Shown one piece after another: positions 34,234-42,089 of a stretch of 64,000 nt of DNA. The number at the start of each line of letters is the position of its first letter. Positions within the stretch are counted from its first letter, which is position 1. Source of the DNA: an uncultured Acetatifactor sp. (GTDB lineage: Bacteria; Bacillota; Clostridia; Lachnospirales; Lachnospiraceae). Below the pieces are notes generated by a model. The model searched no databases. It was not told the origin of the DNA and was given only the letters and a program-made list of their open reading frames with translations. A program made the translations under genes and the position numbers. The stretch is taken from the NCBI GenBank assembly GCA_934394815.1, contig CAKRRD010000006.1, positions 8,417-72,416 on the forward strand. The letters run 5' to 3'.

Positions 34234-35637
34234 ATGGCAGGAACAGCGATCAAGAGCGTAGGAAACAACGCAAATGTAAATGTGCAGATACCGGATATGG
34301 TGACTGCGGCAAAACAGAATGCCGGAACCAGTTTTCAGACGGTATGGAATAAGACTCAGAACAATGCACAGACGGCCGATTCCACAGCCGGAGACCGTAC
34401 ACAGGCGGCCGATTCCACAGCCGGAGACCGTACACAGGCGGGATGCGATGATGTCAGACGCGGAGAATCTTTAAGGAACAGCGGCAGACAACGGGATGAT
34501 GTGGTGAACACCTCTGATGCCGGGGAACCGGTGGCAAAGGATGTTTCCCTGGATATACAGGACCTGGAAAAGGTTCAGGAAGTTGTGGGAACGATAGTAC
34601 AGAATCTGATCCAGCAGATCACAGAGTCTTTCTCTGTCAGCGAAGAGGAAGTTCAGGGAATTATGGAAGAACTGGGAATGACAGAAGTGGATCTGACAGA
34701 TCCCGGACAGCTGAATGAACTGCTGATGGCAGTCAGCGGAGCACAGGATTCTTTCGCACTATTGACAGATGAGAACCTGTACAGCAATGTAAAGGGAATC
34801 ATGGATCTGCAGAAAGAACTGGTGGGACAGGCTCAGGAAGAATTACAGCTGACGCCCGAACAGTGGCAGGAGACTGCAGTGGCAGAACCGGTGATCATCG
34901 TGGAACCGGTAAAAAATAAGGACATTGCCCCGGCAGATGCAGGGAGAGAGCCGGCGGTTTCCACAGAGACTGTAGGACCGCAGGAAATCGAGAATACGAC
35001 AGAACTGCCTGTGCAGAACACACAGGAAGCGAAAACCGGAGATTCCAATAAGAAGGAAGAGCATACGACCGGTGGACAGCACGAAAATCTTCTTTTACAG
35101 AATCTGAAAGAAGACGGTTTTCTCACACAGTTACAGCAGACGGCACAGGCGGAAGATGCAGGAGCCACCACCGATACACAGGATATCATGCGACAGATCA
35201 TGGATTACATGAAAATATCCGTAAAGGCGGACGGTTCGGATCTGGAGATGCAGCTGCACCCCCAGAGTCTTGGAACACTGCACATACAGATGGCATCCAA
35301 AAACGGTGTGGTAACGGCTAACTTCATCACAGAGAATGAAACGGTCAAAGCGGCACTGGAAAGCCAGATGGTACAGCTGAAGGAAAGCTTCGCAGAACAG
35401 GGTGTCAAGGTGGAAGCTATTGAAGTCACCGTGCAGACCCACCAGTTCGAACAGAATCTGGAACAGGGAAGAGGCCGTGGCAGCAATCCGGAAAATGAAG
35501 CCGGTGTAGGCAGAAAGCGTACCCGCAGAATCAACCTGAATGCAGCATTGGCAGAGGATGAGCCTCAGACCGAAGAAGACCGGATCACGGCAGATATGAT
35601 GTCGGCGAACGGCAATACGGTGGATTTCACCGCATAA
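34234..35637 (+). CDS. fliK: Flagellar hook-length control protein FliK
   Basis: 467 residues. FliK measures the hook and switches the export gate to filament proteins. The N-terminal two thirds are low-similarity, Gln/Thr/Glu-rich, as expected for the ruler part. The C-terminal switch domain is recognisable from LEMQLHPQSLGTLHIQMASK (about 335-355) and QMVQLKESFAEQGVKVEAIEV. A 33-base in-frame tandem duplication (34373-34441) repeats ADSTAGDRTQA. Ribosome site AAGGAGGAG. Because FliK length sets hook length, the duplication could matter. Confidence 0.9.
   Translation: MAGTAIKSVGNNANVNVQIPDMVTAAKQNAGTSFQTVWNKTQNNAQTADSTAGDRTQAADSTAGDRTQAGCDDVRRGESLRNSGRQRDDVVNTSDAGEPVAKDVSLDIQDLEKVQEVVGTIVQNLIQQITESFSVSEEEVQGIMEELGMTEVDLTDPGQLNELLMAVSGAQDSFALLTDENLYSNVKGIMDLQKELVGQAQEELQLTPEQWQETAVAEPVIIVEPVKNKDIAPADAGREPAVSTETVGPQEIENTTELPVQNTQEAKTGDSNKKEEHTTGGQHENLLLQNLKEDGFLTQLQQTAQAEDAGATTDTQDIMRQIMDYMKISVKADGSDLEMQLHPQSLGTLHIQMASKNGVVTANFITENETVKAALESQMVQLKESFAEQGVKVEAIEVTVQTHQFEQNLEQGRGRGSNPENEAGVGRKRTRRINLNAALAEDEPQTEEDRITADMMSANGNTVDFTA
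34373..34441 (+). repeat. 33-bp tandem duplication inside fliK
   Basis: Two identical 33-base units begin at 34373 and 34406 (each starts CGGCCGATTCC). They are in frame and encode an 11-residue repeat in the ruler part of FliK. Confidence 0.95.
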
Positions 35638-35664
35638 AACACAAAAACGAAAGGAGAAAAGGGA

Positions 35665-36324
35665 ATGGCATTGGTTGCACCCGTGGAAAACGGTAAGATC
35701 GTAGAAACGACATCCCAGACTTCCGTGAGCAAGGCGGCTAAGTCCAAAAGCAACGGAATGGACAAGGAAGCATTTTTACAGCTTCTGGTTGCACAGATGA
35801 AGTATCAGGATCCTCTGGAGCCTACTTCCAATACAGAATACATAGCACAGTACGCACAGTTCTCACAGGTAGAGCAGATGCAGAATATGTCCAACAGTAT
35901 GGACTTGCAGAGAGCAAGCTCCCTGGTAGGCAAGGAGGTCTACATCAAGACCACGACATCCTCCGGCGATACCAAACTGGTACAGGGCAAAGTGGATTAT
36001 GTGTCCTACGAAAATAACAAGGCTTATCTCTACATCAATGAACAGAAGTATTCCATCGACGATCTGGATTCTGTAGTGGATACGGATTATCTGAATGCGT
36101 ACAATAAAGCTTACAACTTTACTGTAAAGCTGAACAAGCTTCCCAATGTAAACGGCATTGATTCCGGCGATGGCGAGACCATTGATGAACTGGAGAAGGA
36201 ATACAAGGAAATGACCGACTACGAGAAGTCCTTCCTGGCAAAAGATACCGTGAACAGCCTGAACAAGTACATCGAGCGCCTGCAGGAGATCCGTAAGGCG
36301 GCCGAAGAGACAGAAGGCGTGTAG
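35665..36324 (+). CDS. flgD: Flagellar hook assembly scaffold FlgD
   Basis: 219 residues. FlgD is the hook cap that guides FlgE polymerisation and is then discarded. The conserved N-terminal part is clear: DKEAFLQLLVAQMKYQDPLEP, YIAQYAQFSQVEQMQNMSN and SLVGKEVYIKT. The later part gives a short Tudor-like beta segment and then an unusual acidic, helical C terminus (about 165-215, EYKEMTDYEKSFLAKDTVN) instead of the full FNIII domain of enterobacterial FlgD. AAAGGAGAA precedes the ATG. Confidence 0.92.
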   Translation: MALVAPVENGKIVETTSQTSVSKAAKSKSNGMDKEAFLQLLVAQMKYQDPLEPTSNTEYIAQYAQFSQVEQMQNMSNSMDLQRASSLVGKEVYIKTTTSSGDTKLVQGKVDYVSYENNKAYLYINEQKYSIDDLDSVVDTDYLNAYNKAYNFTVKLNKLPNVNGIDSGDGETIDELEKEYKEMTDYEKSFLAKDTVNSLNKYIERLQEIRKAAEETEGV

Positions 36325-36365
36325 GGCAGTAAAAGGGAACGGCTGAGGAAGAGGGGTGTTTGAAT

Positions 36366-36755
36366 ATGGATATTCAGAAAAACAGTTACCTGTCCATTGA
36401 CCAGCTGGCCAATCAGTACTTAAACAGCAGCCGTAAGACCGTAAAAGCGGCACAGGAAAATCTGGTATCGTTTCAGGAAATCCTGCAGAATAAAAGTCAG
36501 GAACAGTTAAAATTTTCCAAACATGCCACCGTACGGCTGGAAGACAGAGGCATTGAACTGACAGACGCACAGCTGGAACGCTTGAATGACGGAGCGAGAA
36601 AAGCGGGACAGAAGGGAATCAGGGATTCTCTGGTGATCGTGGATGATCTGGCCTTTATTGTGAATGTGCCCAATAAGACTGTGGTGACCGCCATGGACAG
36701 CAGGGAAACCGAAGATAATGTATTTACAAATATAAACGGAGCCGTAATTATGTAG
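36366..36755 (+). CDS. Flagellar operon protein, TIGR02530-like
   Basis: 129 residues from the ATG at 36366; a TTG two codons earlier is also possible. The C-terminal 80 residues match the conserved flagellar family placed between flgD and flgE in Clostridia and Bacilli (KFSKHATVRLEDRGIEL, KGIRDSLVIVDDLAFIVN, NKTVVTAMD). Work in Bacillus-type systems suggests that this family may help hook assembly; I consider the function here unproven. No signal peptide. Confidence 0.85.
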   Translation: MDIQKNSYLSIDQLANQYLNSSRKTVKAAQENLVSFQEILQNKSQEQLKFSKHATVRLEDRGIELTDAQLERLNDGARKAGQKGIRDSLVIVDDLAFIVNVPNKTVVTAMDSRETEDNVFTNINGAVIM

Positions 36756-36778
36756 ACCGGACCAAAAACGGAGGTCAT

Positions 36779-36804
36779 GCTCTCTTGAATGACAGAGAGA
36801 GAGC
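36779..36804 (+). promoter_or_regulatory. Hairpin in the leader of flgE
   Basis: GCTCTCT pairs with AGAGAGC across a 12-base loop, 29 bases before the flgE start and just ahead of the AAGGAGGA ribosome site. No T run. It could be an RNA processing or stability element. Confidence 0.4.
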
Positions 36805-36832
36805 GCGGTTCCAATAAGGAGGAACAAGCACT

Positions 36833-38536
36833 ATGATGAGATCATTGTATTCTGGTGTAGCCGGATTGAAAACACACCAGACCAGAATGGACGTAATCGG
36901 TAATAACATTGCCAACGTCAATACAACAGCTTACAAATCCAGTTCCATGACTTTCAGCGAACTGATGAGCCAGACTACACAGAAGGCCAGCGGTGCCAAC
37001 GCCACCACCGGCGTCGGCGGTACTAATGCCAAACAGATCGGTCTGGGCGTTAAAGCGGGTGCCATCAACACCGCCATTACCACACAGGGCTCTGCACAGT
37101 CTACCGGTAATCCCTTCGACATCATGATCACCGGAGACAACTTTTTCGTAGTTAATAACGGAACCGAAAACTTCTTTACCAGAGACGGTTCTTTCTATGT
37201 GGATGGTGCCGGTAACCTGGCAATGACCAGCACCGGTTACAATGTCATGGGATGGGGCGTGGATGAAAAGACCGGCAGCATCAAACAGGATACCGTAAGC
37301 GCACTCCGTATCATGAGCACTGCTAACATGACATATCCGCCTGAGGCAACTTCAAAGGCGTATATTTCCGGTATTCTGGATGAGAATGATAAGGATGTTA
37401 CCAGTGCCAGCGGTAAGTCCGTAAATCTGAACTTCTTTGATGCCAGAGGCTACAGTTATACTGCGAAATTTACCTTTAAGCAGTCCGGAGAACCGGATAC
37501 CAACGTATATAGTATGGAATTGAGCAAGATTCTGGATTCCAATGGTGAAGAAATAGATATTTCCAAGGTAGCCTTCGGAAAAGCAGCAACACAGATCAAA
37601 AAGACCGCTTTGAATTTCAGCAACAGCGCATACACCTGGGATACGGCAGCACATACCTTGTCTACCATCGACGGCACGGTAGTAGCAAATCTGAATGATG
37701 TATTTGATGCAGCCACCGGAGCACTCAAGACGGATGCAACAGCACAGACTGCCCTGGATAACATTGCCAAGGCTTATGGATATGAAGGCTCTACGGACGA
37801 ATTCCTGAAGCTGTTCAAAACCAGTGATGCAGATGCCAATCAGACAGTATCCGTACAGCAGATGCTGTTAAATATGCTGAATGGGCAAACTACGGATATT
37901 CTTCCGACGGATGCGACCACAATGACCATGACAGGAAGAACTTTTACAGGTAATCTGGTAAAATTCAATCACGATACCGGTAAGATTGAGTCTGTCAATG
38001 GCATTACTACTAATCTGACCACGAGACTGGAATTTACGGATCGTGTCAACCAGGGTAATTTCGCGGAAAATATCACCATTGATCTGTCCGAATGTACGAA
38101 CTACGACAACAAGGGTACCTCTACCATCGGTGCTACCAGTGGTGACTTGGACGGTCTGGGAACCGGACGCCGTCTGGGAGACATGATCGGTGTATCCATC
38201 CAGAAGGATGGTATGATCTACGCAAGCTATGACAACGGCATGACCAAACTGCTCGGTCAGATTGCTACCGCAGCTTTCGCCAATGCTTCTGGTCTGGAGA
38301 AGCAGGGAGATAACCTCTACTCTGCAACCCTGAACTCCGGTGAGTTCGATGGTATCGGCGTAGATATTACCGCAGATGGAGGATATATGTCTACCGGTCA
38401 ACTGGAAATGAGCAATGTAGATTTGTCTTCGGAGTTTACCGAGATGATCACCACCCAGAGAGGTTTCCAGGCAAACAGCCGTATTATTACCGTATCGGAT
38501 ACTCTGTTGGAGGAACTGACTAATCTGAAGCGTTAA
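36833..38536 (+). CDS. flgE: Flagellar hook protein FlgE
   Basis: 567 residues. FlgE polymerises into the hook, the universal joint. N-terminal MRSLYSGVAGLKTHQTRMDVIGNNIANVNTTAYK and C-terminal MSNVDLSSEFTEMITTQRGFQANSRIITVSD are the conserved terminal regions that form the hook core. The middle is a Thr/Asp-rich surface region, long compared with the about 400 residues of enterobacterial FlgE. The frame can start at either of two adjacent ATGs. A terminator-like hairpin follows, unusual inside an operon. Confidence 0.95.
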   Translation: MMRSLYSGVAGLKTHQTRMDVIGNNIANVNTTAYKSSSMTFSELMSQTTQKASGANATTGVGGTNAKQIGLGVKAGAINTAITTQGSAQSTGNPFDIMITGDNFFVVNNGTENFFTRDGSFYVDGAGNLAMTSTGYNVMGWGVDEKTGSIKQDTVSALRIMSTANMTYPPEATSKAYISGILDENDKDVTSASGKSVNLNFFDARGYSYTAKFTFKQSGEPDTNVYSMELSKILDSNGEEIDISKVAFGKAATQIKKTALNFSNSAYTWDTAAHTLSTIDGTVVANLNDVFDAATGALKTDATAQTALDNIAKAYGYEGSTDEFLKLFKTSDADANQTVSVQQMLLNMLNGQTTDILPTDATTMTMTGRTFTGNLVKFNHDTGKIESVNGITTNLTTRLEFTDRVNQGNFAENITIDLSECTNYDNKGTSTIGATSGDLDGLGTGRRLGDMIGVSIQKDGMIYASYDNGMTKLLGQIATAAFANASGLEKQGDNLYSATLNSGEFDGIGVDITADGGYMSTGQLEMSNVDLSSEFTEMITTQRGFQANSRIITVSDTLLEELTNLKR

Positions 38537-38563
38537 GAAACTGTAAAAAATCATTTGGCTGCA

Positions 38564-38596
38564 TAAAGGGATAGGAGAAAAACCTGTCCCTTTTAT
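38564..38596 (+). terminator. Terminator-like hairpin inside the operon after flgE
   Basis: AAAGGGATAGG pairs with CCTGTCCCTTT with one G-T pair, loop of about 7 bases, followed by TTATAT. Located 28 bases after the flgE stop and 87 bases before flbD. It probably terminates a share of transcripts or protects the 3' end of the hook mRNA. Confidence 0.65.
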
Positions 38597-38682
38597 ATGT
38601 ATAAAAGATCAAGGGAAGAAAGTACTATAATTACGACGGAAGATCTGCGGAAATGTCGGAGAACAGGGAAGGAGACAGTATT

Positions 38683-38868
38683 ATGATCGAAGTCACGAAG
38701 ATCAATGGGGTTAAGGTGTTGGTAAATCCTGACCTGATTGAACTGGTGGAAGAGACACCGGATACGGTGCTGACACTTACCACCGGAAAGAAAATAATTG
38801 TAAAAGAAAGTAGACAAGAAATAAAAAATCTTGTAATATTATACAGAAAGGATATTTTTGCAAGATAA
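38683..38868 (+). CDS. flbD: FlbD-family flagellar protein
   Basis: 61 residues from ATG 38683 (AGGAGA 7 bases upstream). It matches the small FlbD/SwrD family found after flgE in Gram-positive and spirochaete operons: MIEVTKINGVKVLVNPDLIELVEETPDT followed by TTGKKIIVKES and LVILYRKDIF. In Bacillus the family (SwrD) raises motor power for swarming. A TATAAT at 38626-38631 upstream lacks a good minus-35. Confidence 0.88.
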   Translation: MIEVTKINGVKVLVNPDLIELVEETPDTVLTLTTGKKIIVKESRQEIKNLVILYRKDIFAR

Positions 38869-38893
38869 AAAAGCAGAATGTCAGGTGATTTAA

Positions 38894-39691
38894 GTGGATA
38901 TAGCATCTTTAGCTGGTATATTATTGGCATTATTCATGTTGGTATTTGGTATCATAAGCTCCGCGGGTGTCGGAGGATTCGGAGAATATCTGGATCCGGC
39001 TTCTGCGATCATTACCTTTGGTGGATCATTTTCCTGTACCCTCATGTCTGTGAGCTTACAGAATTACATAGCGGGTCTGAAATCATTTGCCCTGATTTTC
39101 AAGGCTCCGACACTGAACACTTCTGAGATGATCGGCAAAATCATAGAACTTTCCAACGTGGCACGTAAGGAAGGACTTCTGTCTCTGGAAGAAGCGGCAG
39201 CGGATCTGGAGGAGCCATTCCTGAAGAAAGGAATTCTTCTGATCGTCGATGGTACCGATCCCGAACTGGTACGTGCCATCATGGAGACGGAACTGGTAAG
39301 TGTGGAGGGCAGACATAAGGATACGATTGGTTTCTGGGATACACTGGCGGCCATGGGTCCTGCCTGGGGTATGATCGGTACCCTGATCGGTCTGGTAGAT
39401 ATGTTGTACCACATGGATGACCCGTCCACGCTGGGACCTGCAATGGCGGTAGCATTGATCACTACCTTGTATGGATCCCTGCTGGCCAACTGGATCTGTA
39501 CGCCTGTTTCCAATAAATTGAAAGCAGATAATGCTGTGGAAATGCAGCAGAAAGAAGTTATGATCGAGGGACTTTTATCCATACAGGCTGGTGAGAACCC
39601 CCGTGTCATTGAAGAAAAATTAAAATCGTTCCTTCCTCCGAAGGACAGAACAAGTGAAGATGGTGAAGAGGAAACAGGGGGTGAAGCTTAA
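38894..39691 (+). CDS. motA: Flagellar stator protein MotA
   Basis: 265 residues from a GTG start (AGGTGA upstream). MotA and MotB form the proton- or sodium-driven stator. Four membrane segments are visible, including the opening SLAGILLALFMLVFGIISSAG and the pair around GFWDTLAAMGPAWGMIGTLIGL and GPAMAVALITTLYGSLLANW; the prolines in these helices are conserved. The large cytoplasmic loop with charged residues contacts FliG. motB overlaps its stop by one base. Confidence 0.96.
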   Translation: MDIASLAGILLALFMLVFGIISSAGVGGFGEYLDPASAIITFGGSFSCTLMSVSLQNYIAGLKSFALIFKAPTLNTSEMIGKIIELSNVARKEGLLSLEEAAADLEEPFLKKGILLIVDGTDPELVRAIMETELVSVEGRHKDTIGFWDTLAAMGPAWGMIGTLIGLVDMLYHMDDPSTLGPAMAVALITTLYGSLLANWICTPVSNKLKADNAVEMQQKEVMIEGLLSIQAGENPRVIEEKLKSFLPPKDRTSEDGEEETGGEA

Positions 39692-40521
39692 TGGCAAAAC
39701 GTAAGCCAGAAGATCCACCCGCTGGATCTCCGGCATGGATGGCCACATTCAGTGACCTGATGAACTTGCTGCTGTGCTTCTTTGTTATGCTGTTTTCCAT
39801 GTCATCCATTGATGCCACCAAATACAACGAAATGGCAGCGGCGATGTCCAACAGCACCTTCAGCATTTTCAATGCCGGTTCCACGGCCATCGGAGAGGGC
39901 ATCCTGATCAGTAACGGTGTCAGCCAGCTGAACGACCTGGATGAGTACATCAGCAATGCCGGAAGGAATGCGGACAGCGAGACGGATTCCGATAATTATG
40001 AGAAGTACGACAGTGCGGCCGAACTGCAGGAAGCATTGAATGAGAAAAATCTGCAGAGCAATGAAGAGCTGTCTGAAACGGTGCAGGAAGCATTAAATGA
40101 GGACAGCCTGGCGGATCAGGTGAGCGTATCCTTTACGTCACAGTATGTGCAGTTATCCATGAAGGGAGCACTGTTGTTTGATTCCGGAAGCGACCAGCTG
40201 AAGGATCAGGCCAAGACGGTTCTGGATAAGGTGGGTGTGATTCTGGAACGTTACGGAAGCACTTCTGTAATTGAGATTGAAGGACATACGGATAATGTTC
40301 CCATCCACAGCGCACGGTTTGCGGACAACGAGGAACTGAGCAGTGCAAGAGCACTTTCCGTATTTTACTATCTGACGGAAAATACTTCACTGGATCCGTC
40401 GAATTTGAGACATGCGGGAATGGGAGACCGCACGCCGATTGCTGATAACTCCACAGATGAGGGCCGCAGCAAGAACAGACGTGTAGAAATCAGAATATAT
40501 AATCCTTCCACGACGAACTGA
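39691..40521 (+). CDS. motB: Flagellar stator protein MotB
   Basis: 276 residues. One N-terminal membrane helix contains the ion-carrying aspartate, Asp22, in TFSDLMNLLLCFFVMLFSMS. The C-terminal OmpA-like domain (about 150-270) binds peptidoglycan: EIEGHTDNVPIHSARF and LSSARALSVFYYL. The start shares a base with the motA stop, so translation is coupled. Whether protons or sodium are used cannot be told here. Confidence 0.96.
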   Translation: MAKRKPEDPPAGSPAWMATFSDLMNLLLCFFVMLFSMSSIDATKYNEMAAAMSNSTFSIFNAGSTAIGEGILISNGVSQLNDLDEYISNAGRNADSETDSDNYEKYDSAAELQEALNEKNLQSNEELSETVQEALNEDSLADQVSVSFTSQYVQLSMKGALLFDSGSDQLKDQAKTVLDKVGVILERYGSTSVIEIEGHTDNVPIHSARFADNEELSSARALSVFYYLTENTSLDPSNLRHAGMGDRTPIADNSTDEGRSKNRRVEIRIYNPSTTN

Positions 40522-40550
40522 TGTGGAGAGGGAAAGGAAGCATAAGATCA

Positions 40551-41069
40551 ATGAAGAAAAATCTGATGACAGTATTGATCCTGGCATTGCTGGTTGTGAA
40601 TATTGTACTGACCAGCGTGATGCTTGTGAGCGTTGTAGGGACCAATAAGAAGACGGCACAGCTGGTAGACAATATCACTACCGCCATGAATCTGGAACTG
40701 ACGGTTCCGGGAGCCGAGGAAACGACCAATGTGGCACTGACCGATACGGAAGTATATAATATCGCGGATACCATGACGATTCCTCTGAAGAGTGAGGCAG
40801 GAGCAAAGCAGGATTACATAATGTTCGATGTGTCTTTGTCTATTAATAAAAAGCACAAGGATTACAAGACCTACGGAAGCAGTGATACCCTGTCCGGCTA
40901 TGAGAACCTGATTAAGGATGCCATTACGGCTACTGTTTCCGCACATACAGAGGATGAGTGCAGAGAGGACATGGAAGGCTTGAAAGAGGAGATTCTGAAA
41001 TCCATTCAGGAACTGTTCCAATCCGACTTCATCTATAAGGTCGCAATCAGCGGAGTGAAATTTGGCTGA
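40551..41069 (+). CDS. fliL: Flagellar basal body protein FliL
   Basis: 172 residues. FliL is a single-pass membrane protein next to the stator. Residues 4-25 form a membrane helix (LMTVLILALLVVNIVLTSVM); the outer domain has YNIADTMTIPLKS, MFDVSLSINKKHKDY and the ending ELFQSDFIYKVAISGVKFG. An ATG at 40521 overlaps the motB stop but has no ribosome site; GGAAAGGA lies about 10 bases before 40551. Confidence 0.88.
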   Translation: MKKNLMTVLILALLVVNIVLTSVMLVSVVGTNKKTAQLVDNITTAMNLELTVPGAEETTNVALTDTEVYNIADTMTIPLKSEAGAKQDYIMFDVSLSINKKHKDYKTYGSSDTLSGYENLIKDAITATVSAHTEDECREDMEGLKEEILKSIQELFQSDFIYKVAISGVKFG

Positions 41070-41106
41070 TGAGACAGAAAAATAAGATGACAGGAGGTGA
41101 GGGCCT

Positions 41107-42087
41107 GTGAGTGATATACTTTCACAAAGTGAAATAGATAATCTTCTGAAACAACTGTCGGATGGAGACCTGGATGTGGATCAGATCCAGGGCGAGGATG
41201 AGAAGCAGGTCAAAAATTATGACTTCAGCCGCCCCACCAAGTTCTCCAAAGAACATTTGAGAACACTGGAGATCATTTTTGAGCATTACAGCCGACTGAT
41301 TTCCACGAATCTGCCGGTATACCTGAGGAAAAATGTGCAGGTGACGGTGGCGAGTTCCGAGACGGTTACTTTCAGTGAGTTTTCCAATGCACTGTCGAAT
41401 CCGTCGGTGCTGGGTATAGTCAATTTTGTACCGTTAAATGGAAATATTATTATAGAGATTTCAACCAATATTTGTTACGCCATGCTGGATCGCATGCTGG
41501 GAGGCAGCGGCCAGCCGCTGGAGAAGAGCAGAGATTTTTCAGATATAGAACTTACGATCCTGCAAAAGGTTCTGGTCATGTTCACACAGCTGATGCGTGA
41601 GCCCTGGAAAAATGTTGTTGAGATCTCGCCGGTATTGAGCCGGCTGGAGACGAATCCCCAGTTCGCACAGGTAATCGCACCCAGCGATATGATCGCTATT
41701 GTTACCCTGAATATGAAGATCGGGGATGTCGAAGGAATGGTAAATATCTGTCTTCCTTTCTTTACTCTGGAAGATGTGATGGATAAACTGAACACCAAAT
41801 ACTGGTTCTCCACAATGCAGGAGAATCACGATGAACACTACGAGGAATACATTGAGTCCATGATCCGCAGAGTGGATATTCCTATTAAGGCGGTATTGGG
41901 AAAGAGCACTATTTCCGTGAATGATTTCCTGAATCTGCAGGTGGGCGATTGTATCAGACTGGATTCCAGAGTGGATACCGATATGAATGTGTATGTGGGT
42001 AATATTAAGAAATTCACAGCACTTCCCGGTACAGAGAAAGATTCGTATGCTGTTCAGATCACATCGGTGATCAGAGAGGAGGAGTAA
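41107..42087 (+). CDS. fliM: Flagellar motor switch protein FliM
   Basis: 326 residues from a GTG start with AGGAGGTGAG upstream. FliM is the C-ring protein that binds CheY-P with its N-terminal peptide (SDILSQSEIDNLLKQLSD), FliG with its CheC-like middle (YAMLDRMLGGSGQPL) and FliN/FliY with its C-terminal SpoA domain (VLGKSTISVNDFLNLQVGDCI). fliY begins 2 bases after its stop. Confidence 0.97.
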   Translation: MSDILSQSEIDNLLKQLSDGDLDVDQIQGEDEKQVKNYDFSRPTKFSKEHLRTLEIIFEHYSRLISTNLPVYLRKNVQVTVASSETVTFSEFSNALSNPSVLGIVNFVPLNGNIIIEISTNICYAMLDRMLGGSGQPLEKSRDFSDIELTILQKVLVMFTQLMREPWKNVVEISPVLSRLETNPQFAQVIAPSDMIAIVTLNMKIGDVEGMVNICLPFFTLEDVMDKLNTKYWFSTMQENHDEHYEEYIESMIRRVDIPIKAVLGKSTISVNDFLNLQVGDCIRLDSRVDTDMNVYVGNIKKFTALPGTEKDSYAVQITSVIREEE

Positions 42088-42089
42088 CG

